64,000 bases of DNA from Desulforhopalus sp. (lineage in GTDB: Bacteria > Desulfobacterota > Desulfobulbia > Desulfobulbales > Desulfocapsaceae), in the NCBI GenBank assembly GCA_030247675.1, contig JAOTRX010000002.1, positions 992,001 to 1,056,000 of the forward strand, written 5' to 3'. The notes under the pieces are model-generated. The model was not told where the DNA came from, searched no databases, and was given only the letters and a program-made list of their open reading frames with translations. The translations under genes were made by a program, and so were the position numbers. Shown here in pieces: positions 25,677 to 34,659 of the stretch (positions are counted from its first letter, which is position 1; every line of letters starts with the position of its first letter).

Positions 25677-26369
25677 CTACGAACGATATAGCCTGGTGTA
25701 CTGCTGCTCGTGGCGCATCGAGGCCATTGCCAGGGCAGGGGTTGTGCCGCCGATCTCGTCCTCGCCAAGGGACAGGCCGCGCCGGGCGACCTCCTCGATG
25801 ATGCCGCCCAGCTCGACCAGGAGCAGCTGGCCGGTGGTCTGGCCAAGGGGGATGATCTTTACCCCGGTGAGCACCTGGTTTTCCAGCCAGGAAAATAGAT
25901 AGCCGGTCGCCGCCAGCCGTGGACTGATACCCCAGGCCTCGGCGGCATAGGCGAACCCGGCCAGCTGACTGCGGGCAAGTACCTGTTTCCAGCGGCTGTC
26001 GGTAATCATCTCCAAGCCGGCGAGGAGCACCGCCATTGCCCGGCCGCGCTGGCCTTCCTCTTCCAAAAATTCCCGGCTTTCCCGGCAGGCCAGGAGCAGG
26101 TCGCAGCGTTTGTCGAGGGCCCCGAGGTCGCCCTCCCGGCAGGCCTGGTGCATCAGGCCGAGGATTGGGACATCCACCCGGGCAAGACCCTGGCGCAGCA
26201 CCTCGCCAAGCCATTCCGAAAGACTCTCCCTGTCGTGCACCCAGCCTTCCTCCACCGCCCATTCCAGGCCCTGGGAGTAGCTGAAGGCGCCGGTGGGCAG
26301 GCCAGGGCTGATCAGCTGGAAGAGGCGGATCAGCCCCGTGTCAGGGGTGCGCATGTTGGTGTCCGCCAT
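25677..26369 (-). CDS. ureF: Urease accessory protein UreF
   Basis: The protein has 230 residues from the ATG at 26369 (a second ATG at 26354 is possible). Family features: RLFQLISPGLPTGAFSYSQG near the N-terminus, EGWVHD, and the C-terminal MASMRHEQQYTRLYRS. UreF bridges UreD and UreG and acts as a fidelity factor for GTP-driven nickel loading. It overlaps ureE by 29 bp, indicating coupled translation. Confidence 0.95.
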   Translation of the reverse strand: MADTNMRTPDTGLIRLFQLISPGLPTGAFSYSQGLEWAVEEGWVHDRESLSEWLGEVLRQGLARVDVPILGLMHQACREGDLGALDKRCDLLLACRESREFLEEEGQRGRAMAVLLAGLEMITDSRWKQVLARSQLAGFAYAAEAWGISPRLAATGYLFSWLENQVLTGVKIIPLGQTTGQLLLVELGGIIEEVARRGLSLGEDEIGGTTPALAMASMRHEQQYTRLYRS

Positions 26370-26808
26370 GTCCGGTCCCGGCTCCATGTCCCCCGTAGGC
26401 ACCGCGTTCCGGCTCAAAGGGGACCTCCTCGACCACCACCTCGCCGCCCAGCCCGGTGACCATCTTGTCGAGGACATGGTCGTGGAGGTAGCGGAGATAG
26501 CCGCCGCCGATCTCCACGTCGACGTGGCGGTTGCCGAGGTGATAGCACAGCCTTGCAAAGCGAATGGGCCCGGCGGTGCGCACCGTCGACACCGATTCCG
26601 CCGCCGCCTTGACCGCCGCCGTTACCCCGTCCTCGGTGGCCAGGACGTCGCCGTCGCGCAGCACCGTGCCGCGCGGCAGGAGAACCATGGCCTCGTCGCC
26701 GTTGTCAAGGTGCACCCGCAGTCGGCTCTTGATCCGCTTTTCCCAGGGCAGGCACAGGCTCAGCCGGACATCGGCCGCAGCCTTACTCTTTGTGATAAAT
26801 GTCATCAT
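26341..26808 (-). CDS. ureE: Urease nickel metallochaperone UreE
   Basis: The protein has 155 residues. The N-terminal domain has RLRVHLDNGDEAMVLLPRG; the C-terminal metal-binding domain has CYHLGNRHVDVEI, where the interface His binds nickel. A short His-rich tail (GGHGAGTGHGGHQHAH) adds more nickel-binding positions. UreE delivers nickel to UreG. The tail overlaps the ureF start, so its codons are read in two frames. Confidence 0.95.
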   Translation of the reverse strand: MMTFITKSKAAADVRLSLCLPWEKRIKSRLRVHLDNGDEAMVLLPRGTVLRDGDVLATEDGVTAAVKAAAESVSTVRTAGPIRFARLCYHLGNRHVDVEIGGGYLRYLHDHVLDKMVTGLGGEVVVEEVPFEPERGAYGGHGAGTGHGGHQHAHP

Positions 26809-26854
26809 GTCGGCTTATTTCCTCCCATAGGTGGTGGTGAGTGAGGTGCTGCCA

Positions 26855-28558
26855 TTAAAACAGGAAGTATCTTTGGGCCATGGGCAGGACCCTGGCCGGT
26901 TCGCAGGTCAGTAGCATGCCGTCGGCCCGCACCTGATAGGTCTGCGGATCGACCTCGATGTGCGGCAGGTAGTCGTTGTGGACCATGTCTTTTTTGCCGA
27001 TCTGCCGGCAATTCCCGGCGACCCCGATCAGTGACCGCAGACCGAGCCGCGCCGCCACCCCGTCAGCGGCAGCGGCCCGGGAAATAAAGGTCATGGTCGT
27101 TGCCGGCAGGGCGAGGCCAAGGGCGCCGAACATCGGCCGGTAGTGGACCGGTTGGGGCGAGGGGATGGAGGCGTTGGCGTCGCCCATGGCGGCCATGGCG
27201 ATCAGGCCGCCCTTGACAATCAGGCTCGGTTTTACCCCAAAAAGCGCCGGTTTCCACAGCACCAGGTCGGCGAGTTTGCCGACCTCTATCGAACCAACCT
27301 CGTGGGCGATGCCGTGGGTGATTGCCGGGTTGATGGTGTATTTGGCGACATAGCGTTTGATGCGGAAATTGTCATGGCCGGCCGGGTCGCTCCCCAGGCT
27401 GCCCCGCTGGCTCTTCATCTTGCTGGCTGTCTGCCAGGTGCGCAGGATCACCTCACCGACCCGGCCCATCGCCTGGGAATCGGAGGAGATCATCGAAAAG
27501 GCCCCGAGATCGTGGAGGATATCCTCGGCGGCGATGGTCTCGCGGCGGATCCGCGACTCGGCGAAGGCGACGTCTTCTGCAATCTTCGGGTCGAGGTGGT
27601 GACAGACCATGAGCATGTCGAGGTGCTCGTCGATGGTGTTCACCGTGTACGGCCGGGTCGGGTTGGTGGATGACGGCAGGACATTTGACCGGCCGCAGGC
27701 GCGGATAATATCCGGGGCATGGCCGCCGCCGGCGCCCTCGGTGTGGTAGGTGTGGATGGCCCGGTCCTTGAAGGCGGCGATGGTCGCCTCGACAAAGCCC
27801 GACTCATTGAGGGTATCGGTGTGGATGGCGACCTGGACGTCCATGTCGTCGGCCACCGCCAGGCAGTTGTCGATGGCCGAGGGCGTCGTCCCCCAGTCTT
27901 CATGGAGTTTCAGACCCATCGCCCCGGCCCGCACCTGCTCGATCAGGCCTTCCGGCAGGCTGGCATTGCCCTTGCCTAAAAAACCGAGATTCATTGGCAA
28001 CCCTTCCGCCGCCTGGAGCATCCGGGCGATGTTCCACGGCCCCGGCGTACAGGTGGTGGCGTTGGTGCCGGTGGCCGGTCCGGTGCCGCCGCCGATCATG
28101 GTTGTGATGCCGATGGCCAGGGCCTCCTCCACCTGCTGCGGGCAGATGAAGTGGATGTGCGAGTCGATGCCTCCAGCGGTGACGATCATTCCTTCTCCTG
28201 CCAGGGCCTCGGTGCCGGGGCCGATGACGATGGTCACCCCCGGTTGAATATCGGGGTTGCCGGCCTTGCCGATGCCGCTGATCCGGCCGTCCTTGATACC
28301 GATATCGGCCTTGACGATCCCCCAGTGGTCGAGGATCAGGGCGTTGGTGATGACCAGGTCGCAGGTCTCAGCCGAAGTCCGCTGGCTTTGTCCCATGCCG
28401 TCGCGGATGACCTTGCCGCCACCGAACTTCACCTCGTCGCCGTAAATCGTCCGGTCTTCTTCGACCATCAGCCACAGGTCGCTGTCGGCGAGCCGCACCT
28501 TGTCGCCCACCGTCGGTCCGAACATCTCGGCGTATGCCCTTCTGCTTATCGTTGTCAT
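26855..28558 (-). CDS. ureC: Urease alpha subunit
   Basis: The protein has 567 residues, full length for UreC. It starts with [16 protein letters not shown]. Active-site elements seen: nickel ligands in [11 protein letters not shown], the Lys that is carbamylated in [22 protein letters not shown], and the flap VCHHLDPKI. The enzyme hydrolyses urea to ammonia and carbamate in the cytoplasm. The start overlaps the ureB stop by 4 bp. Confidence 0.98.
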   Translation of the reverse strand: MTTISRRAYAEMFGPTVGDKVRLADSDLWLMVEEDRTIYGDEVKFGGGKVIRDGMGQSQRTSAETCDLVITNALILDHWGIVKADIGIKDGRISGIGKAGNPDIQPGVTIVIGPGTEALAGEGMIVTAGGIDSHIHFICPQQVEEALAIGITTMIGGGTGPATGTNATTCTPGPWNIARMLQAAEGLPMNLGFLGKGNASLPEGLIEQVRAGAMGLKLHEDWGTTPSAIDNCLAVADDMDVQVAIHTDTLNESGFVEATIAAFKDRAIHTYHTEGAGGGHAPDIIRACGRSNVLPSSTNPTRPYTVNTIDEHLDMLMVCHHLDPKIAEDVAFAESRIRRETIAAEDILHDLGAFSMISSDSQAMGRVGEVILRTWQTASKMKSQRGSLGSDPAGHDNFRIKRYVAKYTINPAITHGIAHEVGSIEVGKLADLVLWKPALFGVKPSLIVKGGLIAMAAMGDANASIPSPQPVHYRPMFGALGLALPATTMTFISRAAAADGVAARLGLRSLIGVAGNCRQIGKKDMVHNDYLPHIEVDPQTYQVRADGMLLTCEPARVLPMAQRYFLF

Positions 28559-28872
28559 TGCCGTTCCTCCAGAGGTCCCATGATCTTGCCGGTAAATCCG
28601 TAGACCTCCCGTTGTCCCGCAAAGGCCACCAGTTCCACCCGCCGGGTCTGGCCCGGTTCGAAGCGCACTGCCGTGCCGGCGGCGATGTTCAGGCGAAAGC
28701 CCCGCGCCGCCGGGCGGTTGAAGGCCAGGGCCTCGTTGGTCTCAAAAAAGTGGTAGTGCGAGCCGACCTGGATAGGCCGGTCGCCGGTATTGGCCACCTC
28801 GACCAGCACCGTTTCGCGGCCGACGTTCAGTTCGATGTCGCCTTCCATTGTGATTATTTCACCGGGAATCAT
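28555..28872 (-). CDS. ureB: Urease beta subunit
   Basis: The protein has 105 residues. It begins [16 protein letters not shown] and contains the conserved [17 protein letters not shown] and [23 protein letters not shown] precedes the ATG. It packs with UreA and UreC in the urease trimer. Subunits are separate, as in most bacteria outside Helicobacter. Confidence 0.97.
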   Translation of the reverse strand: MIPGEIITMEGDIELNVGRETVLVEVANTGDRPIQVGSHYHFFETNEALAFNRPAARGFRLNIAAGTAVRFEPGQTRRVELVAFAGQREVYGFTGKIMGPLEERQ

Positions 28873-28886
28873 AGGGTTCTCCTTGT

Positions 28887-29189
28887 CTATCGAATCGGAT
28901 TGTGCACCGTCACCAGCTTGGTGCCGTCGGGAAAGGTCGCCTCGACCTGCACCTCCTCGACCATCTCCGCCACGCCATCCATGACTTGGTCGCGGTTGAG
29001 GAGGTTGCGGCCGTCGGCCATCAGTTCGGCGACCGTCCTGCCGTCGCGGGCACCCTCCAGCAGCGCCCCGCTGATAAAGGCCACCGCCTCGGGGTAGTTG
29101 AGCTTCAGGCCGCGGGCCATGCGCCGTTCGGCGAGCAGGGCGGCGGTAAACAGGATGAGCTTGTCTTTTTCTCGTGGGGTGAGTTCCAT
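28887..29189 (-). CDS. ureA: Urease gamma subunit
   Basis: The protein has 100 residues from the ATG at 29189, which gives the family start [11 protein letters not shown] and has an AGGGA upstream; the frame extends to 29315 but that part is unlike UreA. Conserved: [21 protein letters not shown] and [18 protein letters not shown]. It is the first structural urease gene, 14 bp before ureB. Confidence 0.97.
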   Translation of the reverse strand: MELTPREKDKLILFTAALLAERRMARGLKLNYPEAVAFISGALLEGARDGRTVAELMADGRNLLNRDQVMDGVAEMVEEVQVEATFPDGTKLVTVHNPIR

Positions 29190-29385
29190 TGTCGTTGTCC
29201 CTTTTGTTTTTTCCAATTCTAAATCAAGCGTTAACTTCAGCTCCCGCGCTGCGCGGCTCCTCGCCGTACTACACTGTACTGTCTCGTCGCTGCTCGCTTG
29301 CAGCTTCCTTTTCATCTTGACTTAGATATGGAAAGAGACTGCAAGGGCAGGTTTCGTTCGCAGCAGGCAAGCGCGCAACCCGGCG

Positions 29386-30234
29386 TTATGTTGCCCAGAT
29401 CCTCGGTGGGCAGGCCGGGCGACCGATAAGCGAGGGCCGCAGCCGTGCCCACAGCTCGCTAAAAAATTCCCGGGCGGCGACCACCGAATAGCCAAGATAG
29501 CGGGCCACCAGCACCTCTCCGAGGAGGGTGAGGCCGGTCAGCTCGCCGTCCGTCCGCGATGCCAGGTCGCCGAGCCCGGCGGCGGTCTCCCGGCTGACTC
29601 CGGTGGCAAGGAAGCAGCCGCTTACCGGGTGGCGGCGCAGGCCGACGACGCTTGCCAGATCCCGCTCGCTGCGCACCCGCAGGCGGTCGAAGAACAGCGG
29701 CCGGCCGTCGCGGTACAGGGCCAGGCAGCCGTCAAAGCGGCCGGGGGAGAAGGTCTCGCCGCGGGCGGGCAGACCCAGGCAGAGGACCTCCCAGCCGATG
29801 AACCGCGCCTTGCCGTAAAGCCGCACCTCGGTGAGCAGCTCCGCCTCGGCCCCCGGGAAGGCAATGGCCTCCTGGGGCAGCCATTCAAGGGTCCCGCCGT
29901 GTACCGCAAGCATCTGGCGCTGCACCGCCGCCCTGCCCGCGGAGCGGTAGAATTTGGTAGCGCCCGGGGTGGTGATCAGGGCGTGGGCAGTATCCCGCAC
30001 GGTCACGTCAAGGTGCAGGCTGTCGCCGCCGACCACTCCGCCCGGTGGATGGAGGATGCAGGTGTGACAGACCCCGCCCTCCGGGTACAGGGGGCGCTGG
30101 ACCCGCAGCGGCCCCTGATGGCGGCTGTCGGCGAGGATAGTCGTGTCTTTCTGGGCGGCGTAGGTGAGGGCCAGTTCCGCCCGCCAGCCACTTTCTTCTT
30201 CAGGTGTTGCCAGTTCCGCAGTTGCCGTTCTCAT
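29386..30234 (-). CDS. ureD: Urease accessory protein UreD (UreH)
   Basis: The protein has 282 residues. Conserved blocks: GPLRVQRPLYPEGG, LHPPGGVVGGDSL, TTPGATKFYRS and LEWLPQEAIAFPG. UreD binds apo-urease and passes nickel through an internal tunnel. It overlaps urtE by 4 bp upstream, which ties the urease genes to the urea transporter operon. Confidence 0.96.
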   Translation of the reverse strand: MRTATAELATPEEESGWRAELALTYAAQKDTTILADSRHQGPLRVQRPLYPEGGVCHTCILHPPGGVVGGDSLHLDVTVRDTAHALITTPGATKFYRSAGRAAVQRQMLAVHGGTLEWLPQEAIAFPGAEAELLTEVRLYGKARFIGWEVLCLGLPARGETFSPGRFDGCLALYRDGRPLFFDRLRVRSERDLASVVGLRRHPVSGCFLATGVSRETAAGLGDLASRTDGELTGLTLLGEVLVARYLGYSVVAAREFFSELWARLRPSLIGRPACPPRIWAT

Positions 30235-30926
30235 ACCGTTAAATACTCCTTGATCAGTCCCTCATGCAGGCTGTCGATGTTTCCCTCGGCCACCGCCCGG
30301 CCGCGGTCGAGGATGACGAAACAGTCGGCCACCGCCCGGACGAACTTCAGTTTCTGCTCGACCAGGAGGATGGTCATACCGAGTTCCCGCTGCAGCCGGT
30401 GGATGATCTCGCCGATCTCCTGAACGATGTTTGGCTGGATGCCCTCCGTCGGCTCGTCGAGAATCAACAGTGTCGGCTCAAGCACCAGGGCGCGGCCGAT
30501 GGCCAGTTGCTGCTGCTGGCCGCCGGACAGGTCGCCGCCGCGCCGGCCGAGCATCTCCCTCAGTACCGGGAAAAGCTCGAAGATCACCTCGGGGATTGCC
30601 TTCTTTTTGCCTTTTTGGCAGGCAAGACCGATCTCCAGGTTTTCCCGGACGGTGAGCAGGGGAAAGATCTGCCGGCCCTGGGGCACATAGCCGATCCCCA
30701 TGTCGGCCCGCCCCTCAACGGCCACCCGGGTGATATCCTTCTCCTGGAAGAGGATCTGGCCGGAGCGCGGGGCGATGAGGCCCATGATACAGGCGAGCAG
30801 CGTCGTCTTGCCGACGCCGTTGCGGCCCATGAGGCAGGTGCATCTGCCGGCGGCCACTTGCAGGTCAATATCCCAGAGGGTGTGGCTCTCGCCGTAGAAC
30901 TGGTTGAGTGTGGTAACGTTGAGCAT
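30231..30926 (-). CDS. urtE: Urea ABC transporter ATPase UrtE
   Basis: The protein has 231 residues from the ATG at 30926; the open frame continues upstream but shadows urtD. Walker A is GRNGVGKTT, the signature is LSGGQQQQLAIGRAL and Walker B is LLILDEPTEGIQP. It belongs to the LivF-like branch, and the EGIQP variant is typical of UrtE. It powers high-affinity urea uptake with UrtD. Confidence 0.95.
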   Translation of the reverse strand: MLNVTTLNQFYGESHTLWDIDLQVAAGRCTCLMGRNGVGKTTLLACIMGLIAPRSGQILFQEKDITRVAVEGRADMGIGYVPQGRQIFPLLTVRENLEIGLACQKGKKKAIPEVIFELFPVLREMLGRRGGDLSGGQQQQLAIGRALVLEPTLLILDEPTEGIQPNIVQEIGEIIHRLQRELGMTILLVEQKLKFVRAVADCFVILDRGRAVAEGNIDSLHEGLIKEYLTV

Positions 30927-30928
30927 AA

Positions 30929-31759
30929 TTATTCCCCCAGATAGACCTCGATGACCTGTTGGTTGTTCTGGACCTCGTCCATGGTGCCCTCGGCGAGGAT
31001 CGAGCCCTGGTGGAGCACCGAGACCTTGCGGGCGATGGAACGGATGAAGTCCATGTCGTGCTCGACCACCACTACCGAATGGCTGCCGGCAAGGCTGGTT
31101 AAAAGCTCGGCGGTGCGTTCCATCTCCTGCTGGGTCATGCCGGCCACCGGCTCGTCGATGAGCAGCAGCTTGGGGTTCTGCATCAGCAGCATGCCTATTT
31201 CCAGCCACTGTTTCTGGCCGTGCGACAGGGACCCTGCCTTGGTGCCGGCTAGCTGGTGGAGGCCGATGAGTTTCAGGATGTCGTTGATCCGGTCACGCTC
31301 CTCACTCGTCAGCTTGGCGCGAAAGGTCGGCCACGGCGCCTTGTCGCCGGCCATGGCCAGTTCGAGGTTATTGTCGACCAGGAGCTCCGTAAAGACCGTC
31401 GGCTTCTGGAACTTACGGCCGATCCCCGCCTGGGCGATGCCCGGTTCGTCGAGTTGCAGCAGGTCGATGGTACCGCCGAACCAGGCGGAGCCGCTGTCCG
31501 GTCTGGTCTTGCCGGTGATGATGTCCATCATTGTCGTCTTGCCGGCGCCGTTCGGGCCGATGATGCAGCGCAGCTCGCCGTCGTCGATATACAGGTTGAG
31601 GTTGTTGATTGCCCTGAAGCCGTCGAAACTGACGTTGATTCCTTCAAGGTAGAGGATGACTCCGTGGCGGAGATCGAGATCCTCCGAGCTTTCCGGCAAG
31701 GGAAAGACGATCGGGTCTTCGATGCCGAAGATGGCGCGCATGCGATCTCTGGTGTTCAT
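30929..31759 (-). CDS. urtD: Urea ABC transporter ATPase UrtD
   Basis: The protein has 276 residues from the ATG at 31759. It has an N-terminal extension of about 35 residues before the ABC core. Walker A is GPNGAGKTTMMD, the signature is LSHGQKQWLEIGMLL and Walker B is LLLIDEPVAGMT. It is LivG-like. The start overlaps urtC by 4 bp and it ends two bases before urtE. Confidence 0.95.
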   Translation of the reverse strand: MNTRDRMRAIFGIEDPIVFPLPESSEDLDLRHGVILYLEGINVSFDGFRAINNLNLYIDDGELRCIIGPNGAGKTTMMDIITGKTRPDSGSAWFGGTIDLLQLDEPGIAQAGIGRKFQKPTVFTELLVDNNLELAMAGDKAPWPTFRAKLTSEERDRINDILKLIGLHQLAGTKAGSLSHGQKQWLEIGMLLMQNPKLLLIDEPVAGMTQQEMERTAELLTSLAGSHSVVVVEHDMDFIRSIARKVSVLHQGSILAEGTMDEVQNNQQVIEVYLGE

Positions 31760-32847
31760 GCTCTTCCCCCCCTGCGCTGGATAAGGCCGACTACGCCGTA
31801 CGGCAGAAAGAGGGTGACGAGGACGAACAGGGCACCCAGGCCGAACAGCCAGGCGTCGGGGAAGGCCACGGTCAGCCAGCTCTTTGCGGCATTGACGAGT
31901 ATCGCCCCGGCGACGGCGCCGTAGAGGCTGGCCCTGCCGCCCACCGCCACCCAAATGACGATCTCGATGGAGTTGAGCGGCGAGAACTCGGTAGGGTTGA
32001 TGATACCGACCTGCGGCACGTAGAGGGCGCCGGCGACCCCGGCGAGCGCCGCCGAGAAGGTGAAGACCCACAATTTGATATTTTCCACCCGGTAGCCGAC
32101 AAAGCGCAGGCGCGACTCCTGGTCGCGGATGGCGGTGCAGGCCATGCCGAGCCGCGAGGTGGTGATCAGCCGGCAGGCAAGGTAGCCGCCGGCCAGAGCT
32201 AGGGCCGATAGAGCAAAGAGCGCCGCCCGAGTGGTGTCCTCCTGGAGGTTAAACCCGAGGATATCCTTGAAATCGGTGAGGCCGTTGTTGCCGCCGAACC
32301 CCATCTCGTTGCGGAAGAAGGCAAGCAGCAGGGCGAAGGTAAGGGCCTGGGTGATGATCGACAGGTAGACGCCGGTCACCCGCGACCGAAAGGCAAGACT
32401 GCCGAAGACCAGGGCGAGGGCGGCGGGTACCGCTACCACCATGAGGGCCGCGAACCAAAAGCTCTGAAAACCGTGCCAAAACCAGGGCAGTTCCTGCCAG
32501 TTGAGAAAGACCATGAAGTCAGGCAGCACCGGGTTGCCGTAGACGCCGCGGTCGCCGATCTGCCGCATCAGGTACATGCCCATGGCGTAGCCGCCAAGCG
32601 CAAAGAAGGCACCGTGGCCGAGGCTGAGGATGCCGAGATAGCCCCACACCAGATCGACCGCCACCGCAAGGAGGGCGTAGCAGAGGTACTTGCCCCACAG
32701 GGTCATGCTGTAGGTCGGCAGATGCAAGGGGTTGGTTTCGGCTAGCAGCAGGTTGCTGGCCGGAACGATGACACTTGCCGCCAGAAGCACCAGGAGGAGA
32801 GCCGAGCCGGGCTTGTCGTCTTGTAAAACTGTGAGAAAACGGTTCAT
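31756..32847 (-). CDS. urtC: Urea ABC transporter permease UrtC
   Basis: The protein has 363 residues and about ten membrane helices. LivM-like blocks: DLVWGYLGILSLGHGAFF near the N-terminal third, and the cytoplasmic coupling loop TAIRDQESRLRFVGYRV. It forms the channel with UrtB. It follows urtB by six bases. Confidence 0.95.
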   Translation of the reverse strand: MNRFLTVLQDDKPGSALLLVLLAASVIVPASNLLLAETNPLHLPTYSMTLWGKYLCYALLAVAVDLVWGYLGILSLGHGAFFALGGYAMGMYLMRQIGDRGVYGNPVLPDFMVFLNWQELPWFWHGFQSFWFAALMVVAVPAALALVFGSLAFRSRVTGVYLSIITQALTFALLLAFFRNEMGFGGNNGLTDFKDILGFNLQEDTTRAALFALSALALAGGYLACRLITTSRLGMACTAIRDQESRLRFVGYRVENIKLWVFTFSAALAGVAGALYVPQVGIINPTEFSPLNSIEIVIWVAVGGRASLYGAVAGAILVNAAKSWLTVAFPDAWLFGLGALFVLVTLFLPYGVVGLIQRRGGRA

Positions 32848-32853
32848 GGTAAT

Positions 32854-34476
32854 TTACTCCGCCGCCCGGCCCCGTTGCGGGAACAGGCCCTGGGGACGCT
32901 TCTGGATGAAGAGGATGATGAGCACGAGGATGACGATCTTGGCAAGCACCGCACCGCTCCACGGCTCAAGAAACTTGTTGGCAACGCCCAGAGCCAGGCC
33001 GCCGACCAGGGTGCCCCACAGGTTGCCGACGCCGCCGAAGACCACAACCATGAAGGAATCGACGATATACGATTGGCCGAGGTTCGGGCCGACGTTGGTC
33101 AGCTGGCTGAGGGCCACGCCAGCGATGCCGGCAACGCCAGAGCCGAGGCCGAAGGTCAGGGCGTCGACCCGCGAGGCCCTGACTCCCATGGCCCGGGCCA
33201 TCGCCCGGTTCTGCGACACCGCCCGGACCTGCAGGCCGAGGCTGCTCTTTTTCAGCAGCAGGAACAGTCCGGCAAAGACCAGCATGGCGAAGACGAAGAT
33301 GACGAGGCGGTTGCTGGTAAAGGACAATACCGGATTGATGGCGATCGAGCCGCTCATCCACGCCGGTGTGACGACGCTGCGGTTGAGAGGCGAGAAGATG
33401 GAGCGCACCGCCTGCTGGAGAATAAGGCTGATGCCGAAGGTGGCAAGCAGGGTCTCCAGCGGTCGCCCGTAGAGGAAGCGGATGACCGAGCGCTCGATGG
33501 CGATGCCGACCAGGGCGGCGACGATAAAGGCCGCAGGTATGGAAAGCGCCAGGGCCAGGCCGATGCTCTGCGGTAGCAGCTGCTGCATGACGTAGGCGGT
33601 ATAGGCGCCGATCATGATCAGCTCACCGTGGGCCATATTGATGACGCCGATCACCCCGAAGGTGATGGCCAGGCCAATGGCGGCAAGCACCAGGACGGAG
33701 CCGAGGCTGAGCCCGAAGAACAGCGTTTCGAGTTTTGCGTACCAGGACAGGCTGTCCTCGATCTTGGCGAGCGACCGTTTTGCCTCGCGAAGCGCGGCCG
33801 GGTCCTTTTCTTCGGCGATCAGCCGGGTCAGTTCGTTGCGCACCTCGGGGTCGAGGCTGCCCGCCAGGTCGGCAAGGCCCTTCTTTCGTTCGGTCGGGTC
33901 ATTGCCGCGCACCCCGGCCAGGGCCAGGGCGGTCTGCAGGGCCTCACGCACCCGCTGGTCCTGCTCGCTTTGTCGCAGATCGTCAAGGACTTTGGCGGTC
34001 TCCGGGGTGATATCGGCAAACATCTCGCGGACTCCGGCAAGTCGAATCGCCGGGTCGGGGTTTTTCAGGCTGAGGCGGGCAAGCAGGGTTTTTAGTTGGC
34101 CGCGCAGCTGGTTGTTGATGGTGACCTTGGTGAGTTGCCCAGCATTCATCACGCTAAGAGGAGCCCCGGTCAGGGCGTCGCTGACCTGTAGGTTGTCACC
34201 TTCCGCTGTACCGTAGACGAGGTTCTGCCCCTCGCGGGTCAGGTAGAGCTGGCCGTCGAGGCAGGCGCGGAGGATCTTGCCCGCCCGCTGGTCGCCGCTT
34301 GCGGCAATCTTCTCCGCACCTTCCGACTTCTGGGCAAAGCCCTTGGTGGCAAGCAGCACCACTCCCTCAGAGAAGCCCTCTTCGGCCGTCGCCAGGCAGG
34401 TCTCGGGAAAGAGGGCGAGCAGGAGGAGGAGAAGGGTCGGCAACAGCCGGGATATTGATCTTGGTGTCTTTTTCAT
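32854..34476 (-). CDS. urtB: Urea ABC transporter permease UrtB
   Basis: The protein has 540 residues. A signal-like helix is followed by a periplasmic alpha-helical domain of about 200 residues (with LAGSLDPEVRNELTRLIAEE) characteristic of UrtB. The LivH-like membrane part follows, with GVINMAHGELIMIGAY and AVSQNRAMARAMGVRAS. It pairs with UrtC. The extra domain makes it longer than amino-acid LivH permeases. Confidence 0.95.
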   Translation of the reverse strand: MKKTPRSISRLLPTLLLLLLALFPETCLATAEEGFSEGVVLLATKGFAQKSEGAEKIAASGDQRAGKILRACLDGQLYLTREGQNLVYGTAEGDNLQVSDALTGAPLSVMNAGQLTKVTINNQLRGQLKTLLARLSLKNPDPAIRLAGVREMFADITPETAKVLDDLRQSEQDQRVREALQTALALAGVRGNDPTERKKGLADLAGSLDPEVRNELTRLIAEEKDPAALREAKRSLAKIEDSLSWYAKLETLFFGLSLGSVLVLAAIGLAITFGVIGVINMAHGELIMIGAYTAYVMQQLLPQSIGLALALSIPAAFIVAALVGIAIERSVIRFLYGRPLETLLATFGISLILQQAVRSIFSPLNRSVVTPAWMSGSIAINPVLSFTSNRLVIFVFAMLVFAGLFLLLKKSSLGLQVRAVSQNRAMARAMGVRASRVDALTFGLGSGVAGIAGVALSQLTNVGPNLGQSYIVDSFMVVVFGGVGNLWGTLVGGLALGVANKFLEPWSGAVLAKIVILVLIILFIQKRPQGLFPQRGRAAE

Positions 34477-34551
34477 CGTCGCTAGCGGCTGAGGTTTGAG
34501 GGCTTTCCGTGCATATTGTGCACCGCTTTGCTTTTCAAAGGTGCGCGGAGC

Positions 34552-34596
34552 GCACCCTACGACTGAGCACCCAAGTTGGGGTTTTCCGTAGGGTGC
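34552..34596. repeat. Palindromic repeat GCACCCTACG between urtA and urtB
   Basis: GCACCCTACG (34552-34561) and CGTAGGGTGC (34587-34596) form perfect 10-bp arms. It is the second copy of the repeat found between ureF and ureG. Confidence 0.7.
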
Positions 34597-34621
34597 ACTT
34601 TGTCCACCTTGTTTGCCAATT

Positions 34622-34642
34622 CCGGGGCTGGCAACAGCCCCG
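34622..34642 (-). terminator. GC-rich hairpin after urtA
   Basis: CCGGGGCT and AGCCCCGG form a tight stem with a 5-base loop 18 bases after the urtA stop. No T-run follows on the minus strand, so it is more likely an attenuator or mRNA-protecting hairpin. That would let the binding protein be made in excess over the membrane subunits. Confidence 0.6.
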
Positions 34643-34659
34643 GGACCTTTTCATGACAC

